Shown here: positions 49,069 through 60,315 of the stretch, piece after piece | How the letters are laid out: each line of letters starts with the position of its first letter | Position numbering within the stretch: the stretch's first letter is position 1 | Assembly: GCA_964036275.1 (NCBI GenBank) | Contig: OZ038433.1 | Span: 50,857,902-50,921,901 of the forward strand | Length of the DNA stretch: 64,000 nucleotides | Reading direction: 5' to 3' | DNA from: Litoditis marina | Lineage: Eukaryota > Nematoda > Chromadorea > Rhabditida > Rhabditidae | The notes under the pieces: generated by a model | What the model saw: the letters and a program-made list of their open reading frames with translations, nothing else | Databases searched by the model: none | What the model was told of the DNA's origin: nothing | Translations under genes and position numbers: made by a program

Positions 49069-51896
49069 ATTCCGGGGTGAAGAGGGGTAGTCTCCCATTG
49101 GGAACAAGTTCTCATCCTGGTCAACAACCGCGCAACTTGTTACGAGATTACCAACTCGGACAACTTATCACTTATGTTCTTCATTAGCCTTCTTTCCAAG
49201 TAGTTTTCGTACCAAATTTGTCTTTCTTATTAACAATTCTCAACAATGTAAGTGGTTTTTTTTTACAGGAGCTCCTGTACACATGTCCCATTGAATTAGC
49301 TATTATTTAGATTTAGCCAATCAAATCAAATCAAATATTTATTACACAGTCTGTAATAACGGAACGAAAGTGTGAAACGCGAAAGGTTGCCAAAAAGAGA
49401 ATGGCAAAAAAACATAGAAAAAAGATATAATAATATTGTATACATTCTATACTAAAGGCTAAAGGGACTGTTCTGACCAATGTTCTAACTTATCTACCGT
49501 ATCAATACCACAACCGCTGGGCTGTATTTCGAGACAGCATATATTTGTTGATTACAAAAGGTATGTCTTCACTGGAAATGATTAAAATAATACTACCATC
49601 CCCTAACTTTCTTAGAGCTGTTAGAGCTGATATATGTTTATAGTTAATACCACCACCTAAGTTTCTCAGAGTTGATATATATTTGTAGTGTCTACCTCCA
49701 CCCAAGTTTATCAGAGCTAATTTCGTAGTTACTACCTCCACCTAAATTCCCTCAGACCTGATATGTAAATTTAGTCTTTACTTTCCCAGCGGATTTGTAG
49801 ATAATATAATACTCCTAGTAACACTAACATCAAATTGAAGTCATTGTTCGTTTTTCCGTTTAACTATCAGAATATATCGAACAAATCTAGAACAAAAAGA
49901 CATAGATAATAACAGAAGAAGAAAGTATCAAGAAAGTGGCACGTGGGGCAACTTGGCGAATGTGAGCAGTACGGAGGTTTGGTCAACTTGTTGATTCTTC
50001 TTTCTCACTGGTTTTCACAATTGGACCGATTATGGACCATGGACAGCATTCAGCACCAGCGACTGGATGGGAACTTACCAAACTTACCAAATTGCTGAAT
50101 AAAAAGTGAGCTACATCAGATTACTAATTAAAACTTACAAGGCAGTTTTAGAACAGAGTTTATAGTCATCACATTCACCTACTTATGTACATCAGAGTTT
50201 GGGTACCAGGAATAAGTCATTGAAAATTGAAAGTCATTAAAGTAAAAGTCATTCAAAAGTAAAAGTCATTAATTAATTTTCAGTCCGGATTTGAATAAGA
50301 AAAACCACGGAAAATTTTGGAAACTTTATTTCTGCTGCTCAATTGTTTATGTACCGAATGACCTTCACTTTCAAATGACTTTTACTTCAATGACTTTCAA
50401 TTTCGAATGACTTATTCTAGTTGCCCAGAGTTTTTCTGAAAAACATTCCGACAATAAACGTAAACGTAAAGAGGGCACCATACTAGTGGTAAGTTCACTA
50501 CATGTCTGAACACTCTAACCTTCTGATATGTTTCACGGTTTACGTGTGATCATAATATTCCAACATAATGATTTCAGAAACATTTCAAACTCTGCCCAAA
50601 TGTTTCATGTGCCAAAAGTGTGTCTGTACTAATTGTCTGCCACTTTCGAAATACACCCGGTCACGTAGTTTCTGATTTGATAAACTTGTTTTATCGCTCC
50701 ACGGATCATTTCATTCCACCAGTCCTAACTTTTCGTGCTCACTTCCCTATTAAGAAATTGGTTGCGTTTAAACAATGTGCCAAACACATTTATAAAGTAT
50801 TTTAAAGCACCTAAACATCAAGAAAGTTCCAATCTTTTCGGTTCGAAAGATCAAAGTTTTTAGATGGAGTCTTTATAGAAAACACGCAAACAGCCGTGTT
50901 TTTGTTCGTTTCAAGGTAACTTCTATTGTTGGTCCTCGCAATTTCTTGTCCAGTTCCCAATTGAGGGGTGCTTGTTGTAAGATTATTTTTCCAGCAATTG
51001 CAAAAGAGCAGAGTAGTAATAATTTTCCCGATCAATGGTGAATGCATTGCTAATGTTTGTGATCTCACTATTTAAAACATTTGTGTAACATTCGAGTAGT
51101 CTTATTGCTTGTGTTTATTCAAATCTGTCAAAATTTACAATTTAGAAGCGAAAGTAATAAGTGACACCCGTGGTCCTACCGGGCAAATTCCAAAAATCTT
51201 TTTTTCTCCATGGTTTTAGAATGACATCGACATATTTCGCTTGCGCCAAATAATGTAGTGTTTAGAATGAAACAGAAGGGTCTACCCAAAATTTAACACG
51301 GGACTTTACATATTGCAAGATTTGACACTCCAATCAAGTGATATTGGATAATTAGAAAAGAAGGAGAAGCATGGTGAAAATCACTATGCTACGCCTCTAT
51401 TGTACAGTTATGGAACTATGCATTACTCAACGATTGCAATAATGGTTGCACCCGAGTGGTTTGTAAGGCTGAGACGTGATATATGTGTAGCTCAAAAGAC
51501 CAAATGTAATGCTGAATCTTGTGTACAATTAATTCATGCTTCAACTCAAATACTATCCTTTTCCGTACCTCCCATTTAAATTTGAAACATCTTACGATCC
51601 ATATCTCATGAAAAAAGTGTTCAAGCCAATTAAAAGTAAACTACACACTACACTACTCGTTTTTCATTATCATTGTTTTGTAAATTGTTTTGCAATTACA
51701 ATTTCCTTTAGCATACAATCGAGCGCACCTGATTAAGTATTTCATGACCTGTTAAGGCCAAACGTACCCTTTTTTAACATTCTATTACCATAATTCTAAT
51801 TTCAATTCGACACTATCTGAAACATTCCAACCGATCAAACCCATATATTAATACCAACTGCAAAACATTCGAGTGCACTTCGCTCGATCCCATAAT
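49069..51896. other. Gene-free interval, right part
   Basis: At 49318-49350 the sequence CCAATCAAATCAAATCAAAT followed by ATTTATTACACAGTCTGTAA looks like the reversed 3' tail of a LINE. 49560-49760 contains degenerate repeats of a CCACCTAAGTTTCTCAGAG type. A palindromic MITE lies at 50200-50427. The rest is AT-rich DNA expected to hold the promoter of the SDR gene. Confidence 0.45.
50200..50427. repeat. AAGTCATT palindromic MITE, long copy 2
   Basis: TGGGTACCAGGAATAAGTCA to GACTTATTCTAGTTGCCCA. Left arm AAAGTCATTAAAGTAAAAGT; right arm ACTTTTACTTCAATGACTTT. Full-length copy. Confidence 0.75.
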
Positions 51897-51915
51897 CTGC
51901 CTGCAGATCTGAGCG

Positions 51916-54900
51916 ATGGCGCCTGTTTGGCCTGGTTTTGTTGGTCATTCAACGGAAATCCCTACCTTCGTCCTCATGTTGGGTGTCATTCCTTTCTGCT
52001 ACATCGGATATCGAATCTTTAGGTGAGAATTTTGAGTGGCTGACGATTAAGCTCAAATGCATTAAGCCACAACCTGTGAGTCACTTCAAAACATCAACAG
52101 AGAGTTGAAAGTGTCACAAAGGTTAGTTTATATGGATGAACTATATTTGTTAAAGTTTGGAGTAAAACCATTTTTACAGTTTTAAATAGGAGACATCCGC
52201 TCAATGTGTTTGAGCTTGGTCGTCACCCACTCGAATTTTGTATTTACTCATTGTTCATCTCATACACCTATCAAAAAAGAGAGAAGCTTCGCCGAATATA
52301 GATTCCGTGTTAAAAACCATTAACTACAGTCACGTCAAATAGGTGAAACCGCTCAAAGATGAACACTCTGTAGTTCATGTGCCAATATGCAAAATATTTC
52401 GAAATATATCCATTTTTACAATCGAAATGTGAAAATGGTTAATTAGCTCATCCATTCCAATGTTCTGTGAATCTTCCAATATTTTGGTTGAGAATGATAA
52501 TATATAGTACATAATTTTTTTTGCTCAGGACGCTTTTCGCGCTCATAAAAGCAGTGTTCATCTACTGGATTGCACCAATCTTCTATGAGCCAGACTGGAG
52601 CAAGTACGAACACAGATGGACGGGTCAGTTGAAACACTTCGATGACATATAATATTAGGCAATAGCTCGAACCTCATGTAACCGCACGTTAACAAGATGA
52701 CTTTGTGTCAGTGGCCGTATTCACTAAGCTCAAATTTTCAGTATGGAACTGTATAAACCGCCACGTGTGTGTAACACCAAAATCGTCTTGAATCAGGTTC
52801 GAAACGATTTTGAGTGGCACCTTTCACTGAGCACATATTTCCATAATGTATAAAGTACGTTTATTTATTTTCAAAGTTTATTGCTTTGTCGCTGAGTTAG
52901 GCGAGACATTCATAATTTGTGAATAAAACGAGAGAAAAGAATAATAACACATCGAGGGAAACCCTTCTGAAAATTTGCTCAAATAGCTTACACGGCTATT
53001 TGAGCTTAGTGAATACGGCCACAGAACCTTGCGCACTTCCCAAAATTGTTCCATGAATTACTCTCGAAAATTTGAGTAGGAATCGACTTTGGGGATGGGG
53101 AGAGGTGAAGAAAACTTATATGAATATATGAATCGGTATTTCATCAGGTTTGAATAACTTGGAACAACTGTCTAACGACGGGAACTATCACAATTAAGTA
53201 TTCAACTATTACTGATATCATTGGAGTAACGCCCTAACAAAACGCTCTTTCTGTGTCCTTTCATTGATGAATTAGGAATGAACTCCTCTCAAATTCAATT
53301 GCATATCTATAAAATGAGTGAGGCATTTGCGTGCGTGTTCTAGATGTGTAACCTTTCCGAAAACATTATAGCGCGTTTTAATTTTTCCAATCGAGACATA
53401 TTTCCAATGTATCGTTTACTTTAACTAAGATAACTATTTTAGCAGTCACGACATCTGTTGATGGTTATATCAATGAGAATTCATTTTAGCGTGGGGATTC
53501 AATCTACAAAACTCAAAAAGATCTTTTTGATTCCATACGTTCGAACACATTATTTAGTTGATTGATCCGAAGTTTCTCTGTGCGTTCCAAGTATCTTATG
53601 ACAGTCTTCTCAGTGAATATTAAGTAGGAAGGTATCTCGATTCAAAGTGGTCACGTCTGGGGTGGAAAGGAAACGTACCACTCTTTCACTCCGTTCGTTC
53701 AAACTTTCACTAGTTTAATTGTTAGATCTGAGCTTTCCCTTTATTTCAACCACGGAATGTTTTAGTGGTAACCGGTGGTACGGACGGTATTGGCAAGGCG
53801 TACATGTATGAACTGGCCCGCAGAGGACTGAGGAAGTTTGTCATCATCGGCCGAAATCAGACTAAACTAAGTGACATTAAGACCTTCCTGGGTAAGTGAC
53901 TTTAAATCATAGTTTACAAGTTACGAAACATGTTTACAATGTGTGAAACGAAATGAAGAAAGTGTGGCAAAAAGTCGAAAGGTCGTTTATTATCTAGATG
54001 GAAGATTATCTTCTCACAACAGGCGTAACAGAGTAACTATACCCACCTTTTCTATCAAGTTTTTCGCTATTCATCTGAATGGTGATGCCATATCTAGCTG
54101 ACAATGTGGAAAGTTCAACGGAACGTTTCTCATCTTTCCAGAACTGACCTATCAGTGTCGCGTGAAAACGTATCTGTTCGACTTCACGGTCGGAGACTAC
54201 GAGAAACTTCGCGAATTCGTGTCCGACATAGACGTGGGACTAGTTGGTGGGCAGAATATTCTCCTTTTTCTAACAATATTAATAATATAATAACATTAAA
54301 ATGACGTTCACCAGAACTATATCAGCCTTTTTTCCCTTTAACTTTACAGGAAAAATACTATCATAGTGTTATCTGGTGCAGTACAACCTATGTATTTCGT
54401 TAACAGTGTCTTATTATTTCGCTAGAATGGACAGTGAATCAAAGCATAAAGAACCTGACATACTAGTATTGACGTCAAAACATTCAACTGCATGAAATGG
54501 TTGCAGAGTCACTGGTCCGGAGACGGATACCGATTTCACAACAAACCCAATCATGTCATATTCATTGTTCAAATGTGTGTGACATTTCCAACACAGCTCA
54601 TGCCTACAACAATCATAACTATGCGCATCTAACGTGCTATTTATTGATAAATACTAGTTCTTTCGACAGTTGTTTCCATTATGTGTGTATACCTGTATAG
54701 GCTCTTTCTAAGGTAGGTTATGGTTTCCGTAGGTTATAGGTTTCCCTATAACCCTATGTTTGTAGTTTGCTATGAGATCAAAGTACAACGGATACTCGGT
54801 GAAGTAATTAAGGCAAACATTTTCCCTTCCAGTTAACAGCGTGGGCGTCGGCAGGGAGAATCTGGAACGATACGGTGACAATCCGGAGGCCGACAGACAC

Positions 54901-57883
54901 ATTCTACGAATCAACGGACTCGGCTCGGCTGAGGCGAGTAGACGGGGGGCTCAGAAGGATTTGCGCCAATTTTCTGCGATCGGCCAGCTATAAAAGCGAG
55001 AGAGCGTTTAGGTCAATGAGACCGCAGACAGGCACAACACACCCAATCATGTCATATTCATTGTTCAAATGTGTGTGACATTTTCAACACAGCACACCCT
55101 GTGTCTATCTGATCTACATACTCTGTCGTAGGATAAACTTGTCTGACCATTGGCTGAGTATTTACTGAGTGGCCGATCTTCTTTTGTAGTCCGATTCGTG
55201 AACACATCAGAGGCGCTATGCTAGGAGATGCCGACCCCATCATCCCATTCTGCGTCTCCTTAAACATACAGTGATTTTCTGTTCTTACATCCCGCCACGA
55301 TGTAAAAGACAATAAATAGTGAGGAAGAGCAAGAGACGCACGATGGGATGATGGTGCCGGGATCTTCTAGTATATGTATCCAGCACTCATGAAGATTGCT
55401 AAACCATCCCGAAATCTCATTCTTCTTCTGGGTCTCCCGCTTTGCGCACTATTTACCGACACTCGTATCCCGGCGGGATGTGAGAGCATCGAAATTGCAG
55501 TTGCTTCACGTGATTGTGTACCTCGCTAGCTGCTAGACACAACATGCAATCCCTTGCTGGGAATATATTATTACTAGTTTCATAACATTCCACTAGTATA
55601 TTTACTTGTATTTTTCAGTTCTTGTCGCTAATCTTGCCAGCAATGGAGAGGTCTGGGGGAGGTCAAATAGTGGTTCTCTCCTCCTCTCAGGGTTACCGAC
55701 CCATACCACTTTTGGCCGCCTACTGCGCCTCGAAGGTTCGTTTTTGAACCGAATTTCGAAATTTGGCAGCAAATAAAATATATTGATCTAGAAGGATCTG
55801 AGAAGCAAGAAAAACTTAAGGGTTTTTATGTGCTAGTAGTCATTCTAGTTCGAGCATGAACGTAATCTCAAAATATACCTCCTGATGAACCTCGGATTAT
55901 TGTTAGTTGTATTGTTATCCACCAGTAAAGTACTCCAATGATCAATTAAAGAATAATGGATGGTTAGCACTGGGCAATTATCTATCTAGCAAAAATTCCA
56001 TATATTTTACGCTCTTTAGGATGGTTTTCCCTGAGTTATGTGATTTTCGAGTTAAGACACGAAAGTGTTCACCGAATTTCTCAGGGAACAGTGACCTCGC
56101 AAGAAAAGTTTTCTGGAAGATTCGAAAACAAATTTAGCCCGAATTATTTGTTAATTTCTTTATGTATCATTTCTACTGTTTACTATCTTAATCTTATTCT
56201 CTTCAACTTATGTTTAAGTTTGTTCTTTTCAGGCAGTTATGTCTTTCCTGTGCGAGTGCATTGATAGAGAATACAAGACCATTTCTGTACAGTGTTTGAC
56301 CCCTGCACTCATCGCTACGAAAATGGTTTACTATAAGGTTAGTATTGAATACATCAAAGATACCAAGAAACGTCAACTATAAACAATGGCCACTTTTATA
56401 TATTCTGTGAAACATGTAGCTGAAATATGTCATTTTACGTTTTACAAGAATGTTGTTCCGAGTAATCTGCAGAATGAGGTGATTACAAACCACTTCATTG
56501 TAGTTCTGTTCCAAAGGAGATTTTCACATTGACTCATTGAAACTTTTGTTTTTGAGAAAACATGGGGTTTTCAAAAAAAACATGACGTACAATAGCATGT
56601 GATGGGAGAATCAGACCAATTTATTCCAAATAACCTCACATGTCGAAAAAAGCCCGGAAATAGCATTGCAACGCAGCCAACGCACACTCAGGAATTACTA
56701 GAAGTGAAGACAATAATTAGCGCGCCCGAATGTTGCATGCAGCTCATGAACTTGCAAACTTGATTTTCGGCTAGTGATGGACTGAAATGATTGAGAGAGA
56801 TCGATAAAGAGACTGGTAAAAAGACTGGTAGATCAAACTACAACACAAACTGGTCACACCTGGAGTACGTATGCTAGAAGATCCCGGCACCTTCATCCCA
56901 TCCTGCGTCTCTCGCTCTACCTCACTATTTCGCGCCACTCGTATCCTAGCGGAATGTAAGAGCAGAGAAATAGCGTGTGTTTGAGGAGACGCAGGACAGG
57001 ATGAAGGGGCCGGGATATTCTCGCATACGTACTCTGTAAAACGGTTTCGTTTTCAGACGGGCTCTCTGTTTGTGGTAACGCCAGAAGCTTTCGCGAAAGA
57101 AGCGGTTGGTTCGATTGGTCTGACAAAGAAAACATCTGGATGTTTCAACCACGAAATACAGGTTCGTACTCACAGTAAAAATTGTTTCACAGCAAGAACT
57201 TTCAAGATTAAACTGTCAAGATCACCTCGTGTTTTTGCGAAGTGACAACGATGGCTGAAATAGTTTCACAGCTAAACAGAGAAACTTAATTCATTTTAGT
57301 GTTGAATTTGTTTGCGCAAATATATATATAGTTTGTCTCACGAGGACTTTTTATGATGCTGTTACGGGTTGTGTTTCGTTTTACAGTAACCTAACACTCT
57401 TCCCTAATTTTTCTGACACTTGTGAAAAATTATAAAATAGCAGTTATTTGTAGGTTTGGCAGGTAACCGTTTCGACATGTGAAACCGAGATGAAAATCAG
57501 TTGAATGGCGGTATTTCGTTAACTCTAGCAGTTGACCAGAGCCGGGTTACTTGGATAACCCTTTTGTTAACTACGTGGTAACCCCGAATTTCCCTCAAAA
57601 GACATTTTTAAAGAGGGTTAACAAGAGGTTACCAAAGGGTTAACAAGGTAACCCGGTTATGGTTACCTGATAGGGTAAACGAAATACCGCGTTCCTTGTA
57701 AAATTGGCCCAGTTGCATGAATCATTGCAGATGTTGATGATGCACCTTATTCCGTGGACCATCTTGAAACATTTGATCATGCCTATCTACTACCATCATA
57801 GACGAAGAATGACGAGAATTCACGAGGAGGCCGCCAAGTCAAACGCCAGTCAGAGTCTCGCACGCACCGCGCAGACTGCTTGA
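51916..57883 (+). CDS. Hydroxysteroid-dehydrogenase-like SDR, 337 aa
   Basis: Membrane-anchored short-chain dehydrogenase of the 17beta-HSD/ketoacyl-reductase type; C. elegans relatives are LET-767, the STDH group and DHS-27, which it resembles by eye. Exons: 51916-52022, 52529-52623, 53766-53891, 54142-54246, 54833-54933, 55619-55735, 56233-56337, 57057-57161, 57731-57883 (TGA), sum 1014 nt. N-terminal hydrophobic segments at about residues 18-35 and 38-50. The cofactor motif TGGTDGIG is at 70-77. NSVG at 146-149 replaces the usual NNxG. Catalytic residues expected for SDRs: Asn172, Ser200 (in VVLSSSQGY), Tyr213 and Lys217 (YCASK); all present. The C-terminal [14 protein letters not shown] helix can add membrane contact. 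Intron 5 has a GC donor (GAG/GCGAGT). An AG 9 bases before the ATG could accept a spliced leader. Substrate unknown. Confidence 0.95.
52711..53022. mobile_element. 312-bp MITE with perfect 25-bp TIRs
   Basis: GTGGCCGTATTCACTAAGCT (52711 on) is exactly mirrored by AGCTTAGTGAATACGGCCAC (to 53022), 25 bases in all. No clear target duplication. In SDR intron 2. Confidence 0.85.
54545..55094 (+). repeat. 54-bp direct repeat pair around SDR exon 5
   Basis: ACCCAATCATGTCATATTCA and the following 34 bases (to CAACACAGC) occur at 54545-54598 and 55041-55094 with about one mismatch. Exon 5 (54833-54933) lies between them, one copy in each flanking intron. Confidence 0.85.
55214..55376. repeat. GCGTCTC foldback MITE, copy 3
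   Basis: GCTATGCTAGGAGATGCCGA with CATCCCATTCTGCGTCTCC at the left; GAGACGCACGATGGGATGAT with GCCGGGATCTTCTAGTATA at the right. A partial fourth copy follows at 55405-55490 (CCCGGCGGGATGTGAGAGCA). In SDR intron 5. Confidence 0.7.
56863..57035. repeat. GCGTCTC foldback MITE, copy 4 (most intact)
   Basis: GAGTACGTATGCTAGAAGAT then CATCCCATCCTGCGTCTC at the left; GAGACGCAGGACAGGATGAA then CATACGTACTCTG at the right. The arms pair over about 65 bp. It ends 21 bases before the acceptor of SDR exon 8. Confidence 0.8.
57505..57692. repeat. GGTAACC-rich repeat with inverted ends
   Basis: GGCGGTATTTCGTTAACTC at the left is mirrored by GTAAACGAAATACCGCG at the right; the interior has many GGTTAC/GTAACC words. 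Related words occur at 36050-36200 and 42040-42130. In SDR intron 8. Confidence 0.6.
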
Positions 57884-58718
57884 AACATTTGACTGTACTT
57901 GTTGTAATAGTTTAATCAATGAATCGTTTTTTCATAGTTAAGCTGTTTTTCTTAAATAAGTGCCCTTATAAGTAGAGGAGAGAGGGGAAAGCGAACTTTT
58001 TTCTCTTCTGAGACTTTATACAATTGAAAATTAATCACTAATGAATGTTCATTCAGAATGACAGTAAAATATACCATATTATAAACATATATGCATACAA
58101 GAGAGAATTTTTCATTAGGATAAATCTTTGCGCTCCGTCAACAAACTTTCTGTATTGTTTAGCGCACTGGTGGGTTTCATACTTCCTTTATATAGCTGTT
58201 GAGATGCGGTGTGATGGTTCTGCCTTATTCTTTCGGTCTGACAGTGAAAGAGAATCTTATTGAAAACAGCTACTCAAAGTGTCCTTTGACCTTCGCAGTA
58301 AACTGTTCAAGATTGAAGATTGAAGATTTATTAGATCACTTCATATCGTTCCGAATTAGTGTTCCTCAACTGCCCTACAGATATATTTGTCTCTGGTCAC
58401 CAATTTTAAATAGCTGTACTTATTAAAAAATCAAAGTCAAAGTCAAGCTACAGCGTTAACTTACTAGAAGGCTAGAAAACGCTGCAGCGAGATACACATG
58501 CAATGTAATGTTTCGAAGGAGAGAAATTACTTCACTAGTTCAATGGAACAGAAAAGAATGGAATGTTTATTCGAACACGTGTCTTTCCACATAAGTTTGT
58601 CTAGTTGGGTTCGTATAGCCGGACTAGTCGGTACAGGGCTTTAAAGGAGGGCAGAAAGGAAAGCTAGTTTAGGTTCTCTCAGAACAGGACAAAACATGTG
58701 AACTGTACGCAAAGTCGG

Positions 58719-58856
58719 TTAGTTAAAATGAAGTGAGACTCGTATATATCGGTTTCTCTTGAGCTGCTCTTCATTATGAGCTTTTCTTTCTGCCTCCCCT
58801 TCAATATTGGAGAGCTGAGACTGCACCACTATTGGCTCCAGTCTGGCGTATGTGAT
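58719..58856 (-). CDS. Possible terminal exon of an unidentified minus-strand gene
   Basis: After a TTTTTCTAG acceptor (minus strand) 45 codons stay open to TAA at 58719: starts ITYARLEPIVVQSQLSNIEG and ends RYIRVSLHFN. The middle (EGEAERKAHNEEQLKRN) is charged and helix-forming, and the stretch is more GC-rich than its flanks. No upstream exon was found, so this could also be chance. Family not recognised. Confidence 0.25.
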   Translation of the reverse strand: MTYARLEPIVVQSQLSNIEGEAERKAHNEEQLKRNRYIRVSLHFN

Positions 58857-59243
58857 CTAGAAAAAGACTAAAACGAATACAAATAATTGATGACGTTAGG
58901 ATGAAATTAAACTTTAAGCGTATAAACAATTCCCTCCTCTAACTTGTAACCATTGAGTATTGATCTTGTATTTCTGGGAGAAGAACTAGATTAACGCTTT
59001 CAATGGGCTTGCCTGGATATATAAAAGGAGTCCGCAACATTCAACTGACGCAAGAAACGTCAAAACAGGATAGTGCTTTATCTGCTAGTGAAACACACAT
59101 CAACGTGAAACACATCAGTATCCGAACACGTGCTATGATAGCGTGCACGATATCTGATGTTTATTAGTTGACTGATATGTAAAATGGTAGAAGCACATGC
59201 AGTGCGAGCCGAAATTATCTCGCAACAGAACCATTATGCTACA

Positions 59244-59400
59244 TTGTTCTCAGACTCCCAGCCAATTGGCCAGCCACTTTTTTATTGGCAGAACGAGAGA
59301 GTGTGCAGGTCAGAGAGACGCAGACTGTCTCAGCTTGTCGGCGCGTCATTGATCTGCATGCTCTCTCGGTTTTTAGCTGGCCAATTGCATAAAATTGGCG
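59244..59400. repeat. Foldback-type dispersed repeat, copy 2 (GGCCAATTGG family)
   Basis: CCAGCCAATTGGCCAGCCAC at the left and TTTTTAGCTGGCCAATTGCA at the right are inverted; the interior CAGAGAGACGCAGACTGTCT is shared with copy 1 at 445-560. Confidence 0.6.
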
Positions 59401-59643
59401 CTAATCGTTCTGAGTTTACTTTATACTTTGTTGGCAGATGATTAGAATATACAACCGGTAGCACTCCAATAGGTTAGACTGGGTATATGGAGAAACTCTA
59501 GCACACTCAACTGATGTGAGCAGTGTCCTTATCAAGCGTGCATTCACGTGAAGGTTTCAAAACGTGTAGTGTGAAGTGCATAATTGATTTTTTACGTGAA
59601 TATGTCGTATTTACGTGAAACGTGATATACGAGTGGTATACCG

Positions 59644-59778
59644 TATACTGTCGGTCAATTACACAGTCACGCGAAACATGTTAAACACAGCAGAACTCAG
59701 AAACGTGCAATGACAAAGTGCACGATGCCTTATTAGAATGCTAACTTTACGTACCTATTCAATTTACCTCTACTATAT
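59644..59778. repeat. TA-flanked MITE family A, copy 9
   Basis: TATACTGTCGGTCAATTACA to CCTCTACTATATTA; core GTGCACGATGCCTTATTAGA. Confidence 0.8.
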
Positions 59779-60315
59779 TATATACTACAGAACCATATAA
59801 ATTGTGATCAAGAATAAGAGCACACCCAATATGATAACTTGTGATTTGTGGTCGATCACAAAGTCGTTTGTTATCTTAACACCCGCTAATCCACAATGAA
59901 TTAATAGTTCCCTATCGTGAAATGGTGATCAATTGCCTCACACCTTTTCTGTTATCGATCGAGAAGTTTCTTTGTTTCACATTTGCTCTTTTTAGTTGTC
60001 ACGTGTGGAACTCAATTACCTATTTCGAGCGGGCTTTCACATACTAAATTTTATTTTTACTGATTTTTTGCTTACCCCACCCTGCATCGTTTTTTTCCCC
60101 AATAATATTGTCCTCAGTAAAACTAACACTCAAAATAATTTCTACCCTAATTCAATAATTTTATTTAGTTACTCAGAGAGTTCAATCATCAATAGTCAGT
60201 ACCTCGAAGTCCTAGTAACACAACTATATTCGGTCGAAAAAAATCAGTAGGTTGTGAGCTTCTCAGAGTTTAGCATAATGTTCGAAGTTTGAAAATGTTC
60301 GTTTAGGTGTTTCAG

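Larger units (their letters stand above)
57884..60315. other. Interval between the SDR and kinase genes
   Basis: Contains the possible minus-strand exon at 58719-58856, a LINE-3'-end-like sequence at 58552-58590 (GAATGTTTATTCGAACACGT), the foldback repeat at 59244-59400 and a MITE-A copy at 59644. Upstream exons of the kinase (signal peptide) should lie here or be absent; I could not recognise one. Confidence 0.4.
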
